Source: [Mycobacterium] stephanolepidis (GTDB taxonomy: Bacteria > Actinomycetota > Actinomycetes > Mycobacteriales > Mycobacteriaceae). From it: 64,000 bases of DNA. Position numbers and translations under genes: made by a program. Below are positions 8,161 to 16,405 of this stretch, one piece after another. Location of the stretch: contig NZ_AP018165.1 in NCBI RefSeq assembly GCF_002356335.1, positions 4,588,001-4,652,000 on the forward strand. The letters are read 5' to 3'. Below the pieces are notes generated by a model that worked only from the letters and a program-made list of their open reading frames with translations, made no database searches and had not been told where the DNA came from. How positions within the stretch are numbered: position 1 is the first letter of the stretch; each line of letters begins with the position of its first letter.

Positions 8161-8739
8161 ATGCGGCGATACGCGGCGTATGCGAGCGTCGCTGGTTCAC
8201 TCGTGCTCGCGGCATGCACGGATCAGGTTCCAGGCACACCAACCTCGGCCGCCACGTATTCCTGCCAGGCACGATCCGTAACGGGGCGGGCCTACACCCA
8301 ATTCCGCCCAAATGGTCAGCCGTTATCCGTCTCTATCCCCGAACTCCCCGGCTGGCGGTCAGCTCCGACTGCATTGAGGGAAAACCAACTCGCCCTTACG
8401 AAAACGATCGGGACAACCCAAAGTTATGTTGCGCTGTCAATTCTGCGGCCGGAGCCGGATCGCGACAAAGCTTCCGCGCAACTGAGCATGTTGACTAGGT
8501 TCGACCCGTCAGTGTCGATCATTCAAGAAGAGACGGTGAATGTTTGTAGCCTAAAGGCATCAAGACTCGTTGGCATTGCCGAAAATCGAGACCTGCGGTT
8601 CGACTATCTGAACCTCACGTACCCGGCCAACGGGGTCTTCTATCCTGTCCAACTCCGCAATCAGATGGGCGCGGGCGATGTTCCTCTGTTCGGTGCCGAC
8701 GTCGAGGTGATTTTCCGAAACGTGCAGATCGGACCGTAG
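8161..8739 (+). CDS. LpqN/LpqT-like lipoprotein
   Basis: This 192-residue protein starts MRRYAAYASVAGSLVLAACTD, a short lipoprotein signal with the lipobox cysteine at residue 19. The mature part has features of LpqN/LpqT-type mycobacterial lipoproteins: YSCQARSVTG near the N terminus, VSIPELPGW, and FYPVQLRNQMGAGDVPLF near the C terminus. A GTG four codons upstream is an alternative start. The next gene is a tandem paralogue nine bases downstream. It is the first gene of the island, just inside the left direct repeat. Function is unknown; a surface partner role for the secreted cassette downstream is speculation. Confidence 0.85.
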   Translation: MRRYAAYASVAGSLVLAACTDQVPGTPTSAATYSCQARSVTGRAYTQFRPNGQPLSVSIPELPGWRSAPTALRENQLALTKTIGTTQSYVALSILRPEPDRDKASAQLSMLTRFDPSVSIIQEETVNVCSLKASRLVGIAENRDLRFDYLNLTYPANGVFYPVQLRNQMGAGDVPLFGADVEVIFRNVQIGP

Positions 8740-8748
8740 AGTCGGCCT

Positions 8749-9345
8749 ATGCGCAACGACTTCCGTCGGAACATCTTCCGTGCCATGACTTCTGGTGCAC
8801 TCATACTCGCCGGGTGTTCGCAGCCAGGATCCGGCACCCCCACGGCGGAACATCCGACGTCCTATTCATGCCAAGCACAGGCAGTGACAGGCGAGATCTA
8901 TACGCGGGCAAGTACGCCCAAGGAACCGTTCACCGTTTCCATCCCCAAGCTCCCAGGTTGGGAACCGGCCGCGACAGCACGCACAGATAACAAGCTCGCG
9001 GTCGTTAAGACGATCGGAATCAGCAGGAGCCTCACCATGCTGATGTCCTTGGATCCTGCCTCTAGCAACGAGCAGGCGGCGGAGCAATTGGACGGCCTTA
9101 CCAAGATCGTCGGGCCGGTGAAGATCACTCATGATGAGACCATTGAGATCTGCGGTATCCGAGCAACGCGGCTGATTGCCACAGCAGGAGAGCGCGCTCA
9201 ACAGTACGACTATCTCAACATCGTCTACCACGTGGGCGACGACTACTACCCCGTGCAGCTACGCAACCAGATGAGCATCGGCGATGTGCCTTTGTTCAGC
9301 GCCGATATCGACGTCATGTTCCAAGGATTCCAGATCGGCTCGTAG
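8749..9345 (+). CDS. LpqN/LpqT-like lipoprotein, tandem paralogue
   Basis: This 198-residue lipoprotein has the signal MTSGALILAGCSQPG (lipobox LAGC) and the same blocks as its upstream neighbour: YSCQAQAVTGEIYT, VSIPKLPGW, and YYPVQLRNQMSIGDVPLF followed by a QIG ending. The two are recent tandem duplicates by their colinear motifs. An ATG start at 8749 is only nine bases after the upstream stop. Both lie in the accessory island and are not part of the conserved mycobacterial core order around them. No enzymatic motif is visible. Confidence 0.85.
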   Translation: MRNDFRRNIFRAMTSGALILAGCSQPGSGTPTAEHPTSYSCQAQAVTGEIYTRASTPKEPFTVSIPKLPGWEPAATARTDNKLAVVKTIGISRSLTMLMSLDPASSNEQAAEQLDGLTKIVGPVKITHDETIEICGIRATRLIATAGERAQQYDYLNIVYHVGDDYYPVQLRNQMSIGDVPLFSADIDVMFQGFQIGS

Positions 9346-9358
9346 CCTGGAGTACCTG

Positions 9359-9808
9359 CTAACCGGCTCCAGGGGTCTCGGGACTCCATAACACAGGGTC
9401 GACCCGGGCCGCGTTGGCGGCATGAACATCAATCGTTGCACCCTCCGAATCGATTCGGTAGGGCACAAGCATGTCGATGGCAACTCCCTCGGAATGCTCA
9501 AGTTTGATCTTGATGGCATCTCCCGCAACCGGAACCAAGGCTGTCACGTCCAGCACTGCGGCCCGCGCTCGCAGCTGCTGCCTGTCGCTGGGCAGTTCCA
9601 GTCCATCAATGATCCCAGACTCATCCTGCGGCGTTGCAGCTATCGCGGACCGCCGGACTGATACATCACCGGCCAGTCCAATGACCATCATGAATGGTGC
9701 GAAGTCATCGGCATGCGCAAGCTCTACCGCGACGAACTTGATAGCATCACCAAACAGCTTGTCCACATCGTCTTGTGCTTGCGGCGATGCTGTTGATCTC
9801 CATTCCAT
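9359..9808 (-). CDS. Hypothetical protein in toxin island
   Basis: This 149-residue acidic protein starts MEWRSTASPQAQDDVDK with AAAGGA eight bases before the ATG. It contains FMMVIGLAGDVSVRRSAIA and ends ARVDPVLWSPETPGAG. No signal peptide, membrane segment or family motif is recognisable. It is convergent with the lipoprotein pair (14 bases apart) and divergent from the WXG100 gene (45 bases). It could be a regulator, chaperone or second immunity protein of the cassette, but nothing in the sequence decides this. Confidence 0.7.
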   Translation of the reverse strand: MEWRSTASPQAQDDVDKLFGDAIKFVAVELAHADDFAPFMMVIGLAGDVSVRRSAIAATPQDESGIIDGLELPSDRQQLRARAAVLDVTALVPVAGDAIKIKLEHSEGVAIDMLVPYRIDSEGATIDVHAANAARVDPVLWSPETPGAG

Positions 9809-9853
9809 TGGACATCCTTTGAGCTGTTGGCGGGTTGGGCAGGGAGGGGATTC

Positions 9854-10159
9854 ATGGCAGACCAACGACTGCGTGTGTCGACAACCGCGCTCGAGCAAGG
9901 GGCACGCGAGCTACGTCAGCATCATCGCATGATCGAGACGTCTGTTGCCGAAATCCATCGGCGGGCTCAAACACTTCAGGGCGTATGGACTGGCTCAGCT
10001 GCAAACGACGCGGCAACGGCATGGGACGATCTTCGCAAGACACTCACATCCCATCTGAACGTGTTGTCCGAGCATGCCGAGCTGCTGTTGAAAACCGCGA
10101 AGCTCCACAGTGATCAGGAACAGCTGACTACGCAGGCCATCGCCTCAACGGATATGTAG
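9854..10159 (+). CDS. WXG100-family protein (ESX substrate candidate)
   Basis: This 101-residue helical protein starts MADQRLRVSTTALEQG, with an AGGGAGGGG ribosome site just upstream. It has the WXG turn as WTG at residues 45-47 (LQGVWTGSAANDAATAW), the helical-hairpin signature of Esx proteins exported by type VII secretion. It opens a same-strand cassette followed by a second WXG100-like protein and a large toxin candidate. No ESX secretion machinery is in the window, so export must rely on a system encoded elsewhere, such as ESX-3 or ESX-4. Confidence 0.88.
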   Translation: MADQRLRVSTTALEQGARELRQHHRMIETSVAEIHRRAQTLQGVWTGSAANDAATAWDDLRKTLTSHLNVLSEHAELLLKTAKLHSDQEQLTTQAIASTDM

Positions 10160-10170
10160 CGGGAGCCGAT

Positions 10171-10470
10171 ATGTCTGAACGCTCGTATGACTTGGATGCG
10201 ATGCAGGAACACATCGACTTCCTGACCGCACAAATGGAATCGCTCACCGAGCAGGCGAAAGATATTGAGCGTACAGCTGAGGGCGTCCTGTCTCAGTACG
10301 AGGGACAAGGCGCAGAAAAGTTCATGGAAGCAAACGCTGAGTGGCGAACCAAATTCACACAGCATCTTGAATCACTTGGGGCACTGCGCGACAGAATCAA
10401 GATCACTCACGGCAACTACCTCGATGCGAGGACGAAGAACCGCGAAATGTTCCCGGGGGCGTATTCATGA
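10171..10470 (+). CDS. WXG100-like partner protein
   Basis: This 99-residue helical protein has the length and hairpin layout of the WXG100 family, with a degenerate turn YEGQGAEKF in place of the tryptophan motif. It starts MSERSYDLDAMQEHIDF eleven bases after its neighbour and likely forms a heterodimer with it, or with the N-terminal helices of the following toxin candidate. Its stop overlaps the toxin start in ATGA, so translation is coupled. WXG-like small partners that help recruit LXG-type toxins to the ESX machine are known in other bacteria; that role here is inferred. Confidence 0.82.
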   Translation: MSERSYDLDAMQEHIDFLTAQMESLTEQAKDIERTAEGVLSQYEGQGAEKFMEANAEWRTKFTQHLESLGALRDRIKITHGNYLDARTKNREMFPGAYS

Positions 10471-11816
10471 CAAAGGCCGATCCAGAATGGTTCTACTCCG
10501 TCGCCACCAAACTTGCAGAGGCGGCCACTTCCTTCGAAGCCCGCTTCACCGCACTTGACCAGAAGTTGAATGTCTCTCGATCAGCGGGTGGCTACGCAAC
10601 CGGTGGACCGCGCTGGAGCTCCAGCTATGACCAATCCGCGTCCGATGTGTTCGAAGTCGGCTCCCTTGGGGTGATGGCAGCCACGGTCCTCTCAAAGTTG
10701 GTACACGAAGCAGGGCTCAACGAGGCCAGAGCGGAGAACGAGTCGAGTCCAACGGGCCCTCAAGAACGCACTCCGTCACCGCCCTCGGGGAGCAAGATCA
10801 ACCACGCCATGCACCCCAGCCAGCTGTCCGTCGGCGGAAACAACTCCAAACCAGACCATTGGTCTCTCATTGCCGACTATGTAAAAAAGGAATGGGCTGA
10901 TTGCGACGAGAGTCGAATTCGTGCGGCCGGATCCGCCTTCAGTTCCTTCGGCACAGACAGCCAGAAGCAAGCAACCGATCTCTGGAACGCCTGCACGGCG
11001 ATCTTCACTGATGATCGACAAAAAGGCTATCCAGAGATCAATGAAATGGTCACTGAAATCGCCAACGTATGTGGCGCACTCAAGGGGGAGGTCGCTTCTG
11101 ACCTGGGCGTCGCCTGCGAGGCCGTAGGCTCAAAGGCCGACGAGATGAAGAAATTAGGTCAGCAATCCCTTACGATACTGCACTACATTATCCTATCGTA
11201 TGAAGTGGACAAGGTACTGGCGCGCAGACTTCCTTTTGGCGATCGGATAAGAAAAGGTATCGATCGATTAATTGAATTCAACAAAAGGGAATACGCCAAA
11301 GCCAATGACAAACTCATGGAGTCGATCAACCAAAAGGTAGACCAAGCAGCCGAATCCAACGAAGGTATCAACAACCTTGCGACAACGGATGCCAAGTTTC
11401 TGTCAAATCTCCTGGACAGAATTCCCAGGCAAACGGACCCCATTCGCAATCGCACGAAAGAAGAAAATGAGGCCGCTGGCGACGAAGGGGAGCGGCGGGC
11501 AGGAATCGATCCCAGGGCACCCAAGCGAGAGGTGCGAGTCATCGTCGACACCGGCTCCGGGCCCGTGGGACGCGAGGTAGTCCCTGATCGGATTGATGAC
11601 GTAAACCGACAGGTCATTGAGGTTAAGAATACCAACGAGATCAGACCTGATCGAGTGCAGATTCTCGCGGAGGCCGAGTGGGCGCGACAGAACGGCTACA
11701 CGATGACCCTTGTCGTCGACCATCGCACCGTGATCAATGATCCGAAGATCCAAGAAATGGTCAGCAACGGGCAGATTCAAGTAGTTAGAAAGGAACTTGA
11801 TGACGCATACTTCTAA
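10467..11816 (+). CDS. Candidate ESX-secreted polymorphic toxin, C-terminal PD-(D/E)XK nuclease
   Basis: This 449-residue protein has an N-terminal helical targeting region (about residues 1-100, MTKADPEWFYSVATKLAEA), a linker rich in Pro/Ser, a helical middle, and a C-terminal domain from about residue 345. The last part contains VPDRIDDVNRQVIEVKNTNE: Asp374/377/378 then Glu385-Val-Lys387, the layout of the PD-(D/E)XK restriction-endonuclease fold found in Tox-REase polymorphic toxins. It is translationally coupled to the WXG100-like gene before it, and the HEAT-repeat gene after it overlaps its 3' end. Low-GC stretches such as 11190-11500 suggest transfer. Nuclease activity is a prediction. 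Confidence 0.82.
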   Translation: MTKADPEWFYSVATKLAEAATSFEARFTALDQKLNVSRSAGGYATGGPRWSSSYDQSASDVFEVGSLGVMAATVLSKLVHEAGLNEARAENESSPTGPQERTPSPPSGSKINHAMHPSQLSVGGNNSKPDHWSLIADYVKKEWADCDESRIRAAGSAFSSFGTDSQKQATDLWNACTAIFTDDRQKGYPEINEMVTEIANVCGALKGEVASDLGVACEAVGSKADEMKKLGQQSLTILHYIILSYEVDKVLARRLPFGDRIRKGIDRLIEFNKREYAKANDKLMESINQKVDQAAESNEGINNLATTDAKFLSNLLDRIPRQTDPIRNRTKEENEAAGDEGERRAGIDPRAPKREVRVIVDTGSGPVGREVVPDRIDDVNRQVIEVKNTNEIRPDRVQILAEAEWARQNGYTMTLVVDHRTVINDPKIQEMVSNGQIQVVRKELDDAYF

Positions 11817-12498
11817 TTACATCGGCATGCCGCAGGGCGACGACTGGATGGACAATATTCCCTCTCAGTATGTTCATGGAGAACGTGGGTTTGATGCACG
11901 CATAATGCACGATCTGGCAGAGGTTGGGGTGCGTGCTTACACACTAGATGCGCTTGCCAACGGCCCCGCAACGATTCCTGAGGCCATTCCTGTTTTCATA
12001 GACTGGCTGTCTCATTTAGAGGAACGCATACCCGGGCCGGAACCAGATCATGGTCACCGCTCGATTATCCGTTCCGGTTTAATTCGCAACCTCATCGACC
12101 CAGCAGCACGCGGAAATCAGCAGGTAATTGACCTACTCATCAGCCAGGTCCAACATCAGCCACCCCTACCATTGCGGCAGATAGATTGGGCACTCGGTGG
12201 CCTCAAACTAACCTGCGGACCAAAAGATTTCTCAAAGATCGTTGCGTTAATTCCCGACCTGCCTGCGGGTACGCCAATCATTCCGGTCATTCAATATCTA
12301 GGAAAAGTGAAAACACGCGACTCTCATCAATTGCTAATCAGATATCTCAACGGGCCGGCACGCGAATTCGCAATCAAAGCACTCGTTCAAGCGAAGGCGC
12401 CCGGCATTCGCCATCTCATCGAACCTCTTGTCCACGACCCGGATACGCTGGTTCGAAAGGCAGCCCGACGCGCTATGGAACGACTACCCAATGACTGA
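11800..12498 (+). CDS. HEAT-repeat protein, candidate immunity protein
   Basis: This 232-residue protein starts MTHTSNYIGMPQG at an ATG inside the end of the toxin gene (17-base overlap). Its second half is made of HEAT-like helical repeats, for example VIQYLGKVKTRDSHQLLIRY, REFAIKALVQAKAPGIRHLI and DTLVRKAARRAMERL. HEAT-repeat proteins directly after polymorphic toxins are a known class of immunity proteins that cover the toxin surface. Overlap with both neighbours shows coupled expression, as needed for stoichiometric protection. An upstream TTG adds one residue only. Confidence 0.8.
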   Translation: MTHTSNYIGMPQGDDWMDNIPSQYVHGERGFDARIMHDLAEVGVRAYTLDALANGPATIPEAIPVFIDWLSHLEERIPGPEPDHGHRSIIRSGLIRNLIDPAARGNQQVIDLLISQVQHQPPLPLRQIDWALGGLKLTCGPKDFSKIVALIPDLPAGTPIIPVIQYLGKVKTRDSHQLLIRYLNGPAREFAIKALVQAKAPGIRHLIEPLVHDPDTLVRKAARRAMERLPND

Positions 12499-13012
12499 CG
12501 AGCCCGATCACCTCAAAGAAATCGCAGAGCGTGTGCGCGCCCAGGTGGCGGAGCTGGAATCGCAGATGAGCAGGATCGACGCGATAGAAGCCGAGGCCGA
12601 ATCCATGGATCGGATGGTCCGTGTCCGAGTGAACGCAAACGGAATGGTCCTCGGCATCCAGCTTCACCAAGCGACAGCGCGCATGGATCGTGGGCGACTT
12701 GGGACGCTGATCGCCGAGACCGCCCAGGCCGCGGCGTATCGGGCCTCTGATGCTGCCCATCAATTTTTCGAGGGCCTTCTCGCGACACGCGCTGAACTTC
12801 AGCAGGCAGCAGAGGCAATCCATCCTGAGGCCCGTCAGATGTTCAGCAGCCACCTGCCGGCCCCGCACTCTTCCCCATCACCAAGCCATTGCCCTCCCGC
12901 AAAGCCGCCTGTCGTTTACCCAACGCAACAACCTCCACAGCGCTACGCAGCGCTCGATGACGAGGACGCCCATTACGAACGCTTCAATCAAAACCCCTTT
13001 GGGAGAAGTTGA
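12491..13012 (+). CDS. YbaB/EbfC-like protein of the ESX cassette
   Basis: This 173-residue protein starts MTDEPDHLKEIAERVRAQ, overlapping the upstream stop by eight bases. Residues 5-110 resemble the YbaB/EbfC nucleoid-associated fold: a coiled N-terminal helix, a VRVRVNANGMVLGIQL strand pair, and a helix ending in HQFFEGLLATRAELQQ. A proline/serine-rich tail follows (SSPSPSHCPPAKPPVV). YbaB-like proteins commonly accompany Esx and LXG genes in mycobacteria, where their job is unclear. It is the last gene of the island; the right-hand direct repeat begins six bases after its stop. Confidence 0.78.
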   Translation: MTDEPDHLKEIAERVRAQVAELESQMSRIDAIEAEAESMDRMVRVRVNANGMVLGIQLHQATARMDRGRLGTLIAETAQAAAYRASDAAHQFFEGLLATRAELQQAAEAIHPEARQMFSSHLPAPHSSPSPSHCPPAKPPVVYPTQQPPQRYAALDDEDAHYERFNQNPFGRS

Positions 13013-13018
13013 TACAAG

Positions 13019-13049
13019 CGAACGAGTCGCGCCGAAATCGACAGCGCGC
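13019..13049 (-). repeat. 31-bp direct repeat (right copy)
   Basis: This is the second copy of the 8101-8131 element, with 30 of 31 bases identical and in the same orientation. It keeps the TGTCGATTTCGG core (minus strand, from 13043) and CTCGTTCG, but on the minus strand it now points into the 3' end of the YbaB-like gene rather than into a gene start. The TfoX-like gene begins 13 bases after it on the plus strand. Confidence 0.7.
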
Positions 13050-13061
13050 CACAATTGGCCC

Positions 13062-13394
13062 ATGGCCTACGACGAGGACCTGGTGGAGCGCATCCGTGAA
13101 GTGATCGCCACGACCAAGGGTGTCACCGAGAAACGGATGTTCGGCGGCCTCGCGTTTCTGGTCGACGGGCACATGACCGTCGCCGCGAAACGCGAAGGCG
13201 GCCTATTGGCGCGCTGCGATCCCACGGAGACCGAAGCTCTGCTGGCCAAGACCCACGTCAGCCGGATGGTGATGGGCGGGCGCGAGATGGCCGGCTGGCT
13301 GAGTATCGAGGCCGAGGGCGTGCGCACCCGGCGGCAGCTGGAGCCGTGGGTGAAGCGCGCTCTGCTCTACGCCGGCTCACTGCCACCCAAGTAG
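13062..13394 (+). CDS. TfoX N-terminal domain protein
   Basis: This 110-residue protein matches the N-terminal domain of TfoX/Sxy: MAYDEDLVERIREVIATT, then EKRMFGGLAFLVDGHMTVAA and MVMGGREMAGWLSIE. Such stand-alone domains are widespread in actinobacteria and often lie near DGPF/ECF42 genes; no competence role is implied. Its ATG is 13 bases past the right direct repeat, and no strong ribosome site is visible. Before arrival of the island it was probably divergent from the ECF42 gene. It ends 12 bases before the convergent sulfatase stop. Confidence 0.85.
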   Translation: MAYDEDLVERIREVIATTKGVTEKRMFGGLAFLVDGHMTVAAKREGGLLARCDPTETEALLAKTHVSRMVMGGREMAGWLSIEAEGVRTRRQLEPWVKRALLYAGSLPPK

Positions 13395-13406
13395 CCGCAC
13401 CGGCCG

Positions 13407-15086
13407 CTATCCGCCGCGCAGCACCATCAGCTTCTGCATGTCCGCCAGGCCCTGCTCCTGCGCCTGCCCCAGGAATGTCGGCAGCGGGGCCTGCACTTCG
13501 GGTAGCACCTCGTTGTCGATGAGACCTTGCAGCTCGGCCTCTTTACCGCCGTGGCCGGCTTGGTTCTCGATTTCTTGCTGCCCGGAAAGCGTTGAATAAT
13601 CGTAGAATTCGCGATCAGACGGCCGCGTGCTGTCGACCTGCATGCCGCCGGGTTTCCAGTACGAGTAGTTGGTCAGCTTGGCTTCCGCGGTGCGGACCGC
13701 CACGATGTGGCTGGGCGCCGAGGTGGGAATCTCGCTGGGTGCTGCGATCTCGCCCATCAACTTCTGCGTGTATGGAGATTTCATCAGCGTGGTCATCTCC
13801 TCCACCGACATGTCATCGGTGACGTGTGCAATCCACTTGCGTCCTGCCGCATTGTTTTTGGCGATATCGGCGATATCGGCGCGGGCAGCCAGGTAGGAGA
13901 AACGCGGGTCGGTACGCCACCCGTTGCCGCCGGAGCCGATGGTCAGCAGCAGCGGAGCCAGGTCGACGCTGGAGGTCAGCTGCGTGCGCGTATCCCCCGG
14001 CTTCGGGGTGAGCACCCCGTGTGGATCGCGGATGTACAGGGGAACCCGGATCGACTCCTCGTACGCGGTGGCCCCCTTACCGCGCAACCCGTGAGAGCCC
14101 CCGTATTCGCCGTGATCGGAGGTGAAGACGACCACCGTGTTGCGGTCGACGTCCGGACGCGATGCCAGCTTGTCGAGAACCCGCCCGATCTGAGCGTCCA
14201 CCTGCTGTTGCAGCCACAGGTACATGTCCAGGCAGCGGGCCCATTGCCGGGCCATATCCGGACCCGAATAGGGCACCGCGCCGGTCATGATCGGCGACAT
14301 GAAATTGGCGTAATCGATCTGCAGCTGCGGCTTGCGATGCTGACGCAGCTCATCGGGCGTCTGAAAATTGGCGGGAACGTTATCGAACCAGTGCGGAACA
14401 TCTTCCGGAAGAGGGTTTCTCGGCCACCAGCAGATGTCATGCGGATTGACCAGCGACACCGTGGTGCACCAGGGCCCCTTTCCCGCATCCGCGTCGAACC
14501 ATCCCGCGAACTGGTCGACGATCCCGGGGTCCTTCTGTAAACCCTGGTTGGGAGCCCCATTGGGCGAAGGGAACGTTCCACCCGAGAAACCGTGTGCATC
14601 AAGACCTTCAGGATTGGTATCGCTCCAGTCTCCGAGATGCCACTTACCCCACCACCAGGTGCGATAACCCTGCTGTCTCAGCATGGTGCCCCAGGTGGGG
14701 AACTGCGGAGCCAGACTCGATTCGCTGGGCCCTTCGCCGGTGAACAGGCAGCCGGTCTGGTGCGAGTACAGCCCCGTCGTCATGGCTCCTCGCGATGGGG
14801 TGCACATGTTCGATGCGGTGTAGTGCGATGCGAAAGTAACGCTTTCCCTTTGTAATCGGCTAAGACTCGGCAGGAGGTTGGTGAGTTTCTGGATATCGGG
14901 GAACCACTGCGGGGCCCTCATCTGATCCACGATGATCACCAAGATGTTCGGCTTGTTCCCGCCTGCCGTCGGCGAATCAGTACGCCCCGGCTTGCGGAGT
15001 AGTTCATATCCCCCGAAGCCTACGGCGGCGGCACCCGCCGCGACTGCCCCGGTGGTAAGCACTGTTCTGCGATTGAGCTCGGCCAT
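13407..15086 (-). CDS. Tat-exported sulfatase
   Basis: This 559-residue protein has a twin-arginine signal (LNRRTVLTTGAVAAGAAAVG), so it is exported folded. It is a type I sulfatase: metal-binding NILVIIVDQMRAPQ (Asp54), and the formylglycine motif NMCTPSRGAMTTG with Cys95 as the residue to be oxidised, then the DHGEYGGSHGLRGKGATAYEE motif split across residues 320-345. Substrate could be an aryl or choline sulfate or a phosphonate ester; the sequence does not decide. It is convergent with the TfoX-like gene and downstream of the discoidin-type gene on the same strand. Confidence 0.9.
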   Translation of the reverse strand: MAELNRRTVLTTGAVAAGAAAVGFGGYELLRKPGRTDSPTAGGNKPNILVIIVDQMRAPQWFPDIQKLTNLLPSLSRLQRESVTFASHYTASNMCTPSRGAMTTGLYSHQTGCLFTGEGPSESSLAPQFPTWGTMLRQQGYRTWWWGKWHLGDWSDTNPEGLDAHGFSGGTFPSPNGAPNQGLQKDPGIVDQFAGWFDADAGKGPWCTTVSLVNPHDICWWPRNPLPEDVPHWFDNVPANFQTPDELRQHRKPQLQIDYANFMSPIMTGAVPYSGPDMARQWARCLDMYLWLQQQVDAQIGRVLDKLASRPDVDRNTVVVFTSDHGEYGGSHGLRGKGATAYEESIRVPLYIRDPHGVLTPKPGDTRTQLTSSVDLAPLLLTIGSGGNGWRTDPRFSYLAARADIADIAKNNAAGRKWIAHVTDDMSVEEMTTLMKSPYTQKLMGEIAAPSEIPTSAPSHIVAVRTAEAKLTNYSYWKPGGMQVDSTRPSDREFYDYSTLSGQQEIENQAGHGGKEAELQGLIDNEVLPEVQAPLPTFLGQAQEQGLADMQKLMVLRGG

Positions 15087-15154
15087 GAATCCAACGTAAC
15101 CGCAATTCCTGACAATGAACGGTGAAGAACCCTGCCAGTTTTGGGTACGACGCG

Positions 15155-16204
15155 CTACGGCTGCGCGGGAGCGCCGGGCGCCGACGGCGGCGGGGTCGCC
15201 GGCGCCGTAACCGCGGGAGCGCCGGGAACGGCATTCGAACTACGTGGCGGCGCAAGGGGCGCCGGTGCCGGAGCGGGTGTCGGCGCAGGGGCTGCCGGGG
15301 GCTGGGTACCCATGATCTCGATCTCGCTCACCGACACCAGACCGTTGAACGCGTCCTGCCGTTGGCCGCTCTTGTTCACGATCGACACCCCCGGTTCGGT
15401 GGCCTCGATGACCATGGTCACCGAATCGGTCACCACATTCACCTTGATACTCGCCAGCGCACGACTCACCGGAACCTGCTGCTTGACCGAGCTGCCGTCG
15501 CTGAATTCCCAACGCACCCGGGTGATCTTGCGGTTCTGGGCGAAGCGGTCGGACCCGTCGATATCGGTCTTGGCGTATCCGGGAATCAAACCAACCGAGG
15601 TGATGAGTGTCGGATGATCGAACTTGGCCGTGATCGACTGACCGTCTTGTTCCTTCCACTGGCACCGCCACGCGGTGAGTGGGTCGTTATCGAACGCCTT
15701 GGCGGGGTCGTAGACGTATTTCACCCCGTTGCTGTCGGTGCCGTCCTCGGCCTGGACGCAATTGGTGGACACGTCCACCGGCTTAACTGCACTCGAGGGC
15801 GCAGCAGGTGGCGCCGTCGAGGTGGGCGCCGCAGCGCTACTCGTCACCTTCGGGTCATTCGGCGGCAGCATTCCGTGCGTCTGCTGCTGGGTGGATCCAT
15901 CGCCGCGCACCGCCATGTATCCGACGTAGCCAAGCCCGACGATCACGAGCAGACCCGCAAGCATCGCGAAGGCCATGATGATCCCGCGATGCGATCGCGC
16001 ATTGGGATCACGCCACGGATCGGAGAACTGCACCTGCGCGGCCAGCGCGGGAGGGCACACGGGCAACTGCGCCAGGGCCTCACGCAGATCGGGGCGGGTG
16101 TGCCACAGCCGCAGCAGTTGATCCTGCGGTAGCGCCGGGTTGTGCGCGGCGGCGAACTCCGCGTCGTAGTCCGGCGCCGGTCCGTAGTTGTATGGACCGG
16201 TCAT
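15155..16204 (-). CDS. Membrane protein with discoidin/NADase-type glycan-binding domain
   Basis: This 349-residue protein has a cytoplasmic N-terminal region with helical-repeat-like NPALPQDQLLRLWHTRPDL, one membrane helix (about residues 74-98, IIMAFAMLAGLLVIVGLGYV), a Pro/Thr/Ser linker and an extracytoplasmic beta-rich domain with AFDNDPLTAWRCQW, ITAKFDHPTLITSVGL and a Cys pair, typical of F5/8-type carbohydrate-binding folds. The tail is proline/alanine rich. It is divergent from the DUF2613-aftD pair, and AftD itself has discoidin-like domains, so a role in recognising arabinan or other wall glycan is plausible. Confidence 0.82.
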   Translation of the reverse strand: MTGPYNYGPAPDYDAEFAAAHNPALPQDQLLRLWHTRPDLREALAQLPVCPPALAAQVQFSDPWRDPNARSHRGIIMAFAMLAGLLVIVGLGYVGYMAVRGDGSTQQQTHGMLPPNDPKVTSSAAAPTSTAPPAAPSSAVKPVDVSTNCVQAEDGTDSNGVKYVYDPAKAFDNDPLTAWRCQWKEQDGQSITAKFDHPTLITSVGLIPGYAKTDIDGSDRFAQNRKITRVRWEFSDGSSVKQQVPVSRALASIKVNVVTDSVTMVIEATEPGVSIVNKSGQRQDAFNGLVSVSEIEIMGTQPPAAPAPTPAPAPAPLAPPRSSNAVPGAPAVTAPATPPPSAPGAPAQP

Positions 16205-16405
16205 GGGCGGCCATTATTCCGCACGAAGGGGCGTCGGGGACCACAGGTAGCCACCCGCCATGCCGGTCTATTCATGGTTCTCCATGTTCCCCACTCGCCC
16301 CGATCGAGTATCCGCAGGCCCGCCGCGTGGTCCGCCGGAGAATCGTCAGCATCTTCGGACGTGCTAGTTTGGCCGCTGGTATCTGCATGACCCAGAGGAG
16401 CTCCG

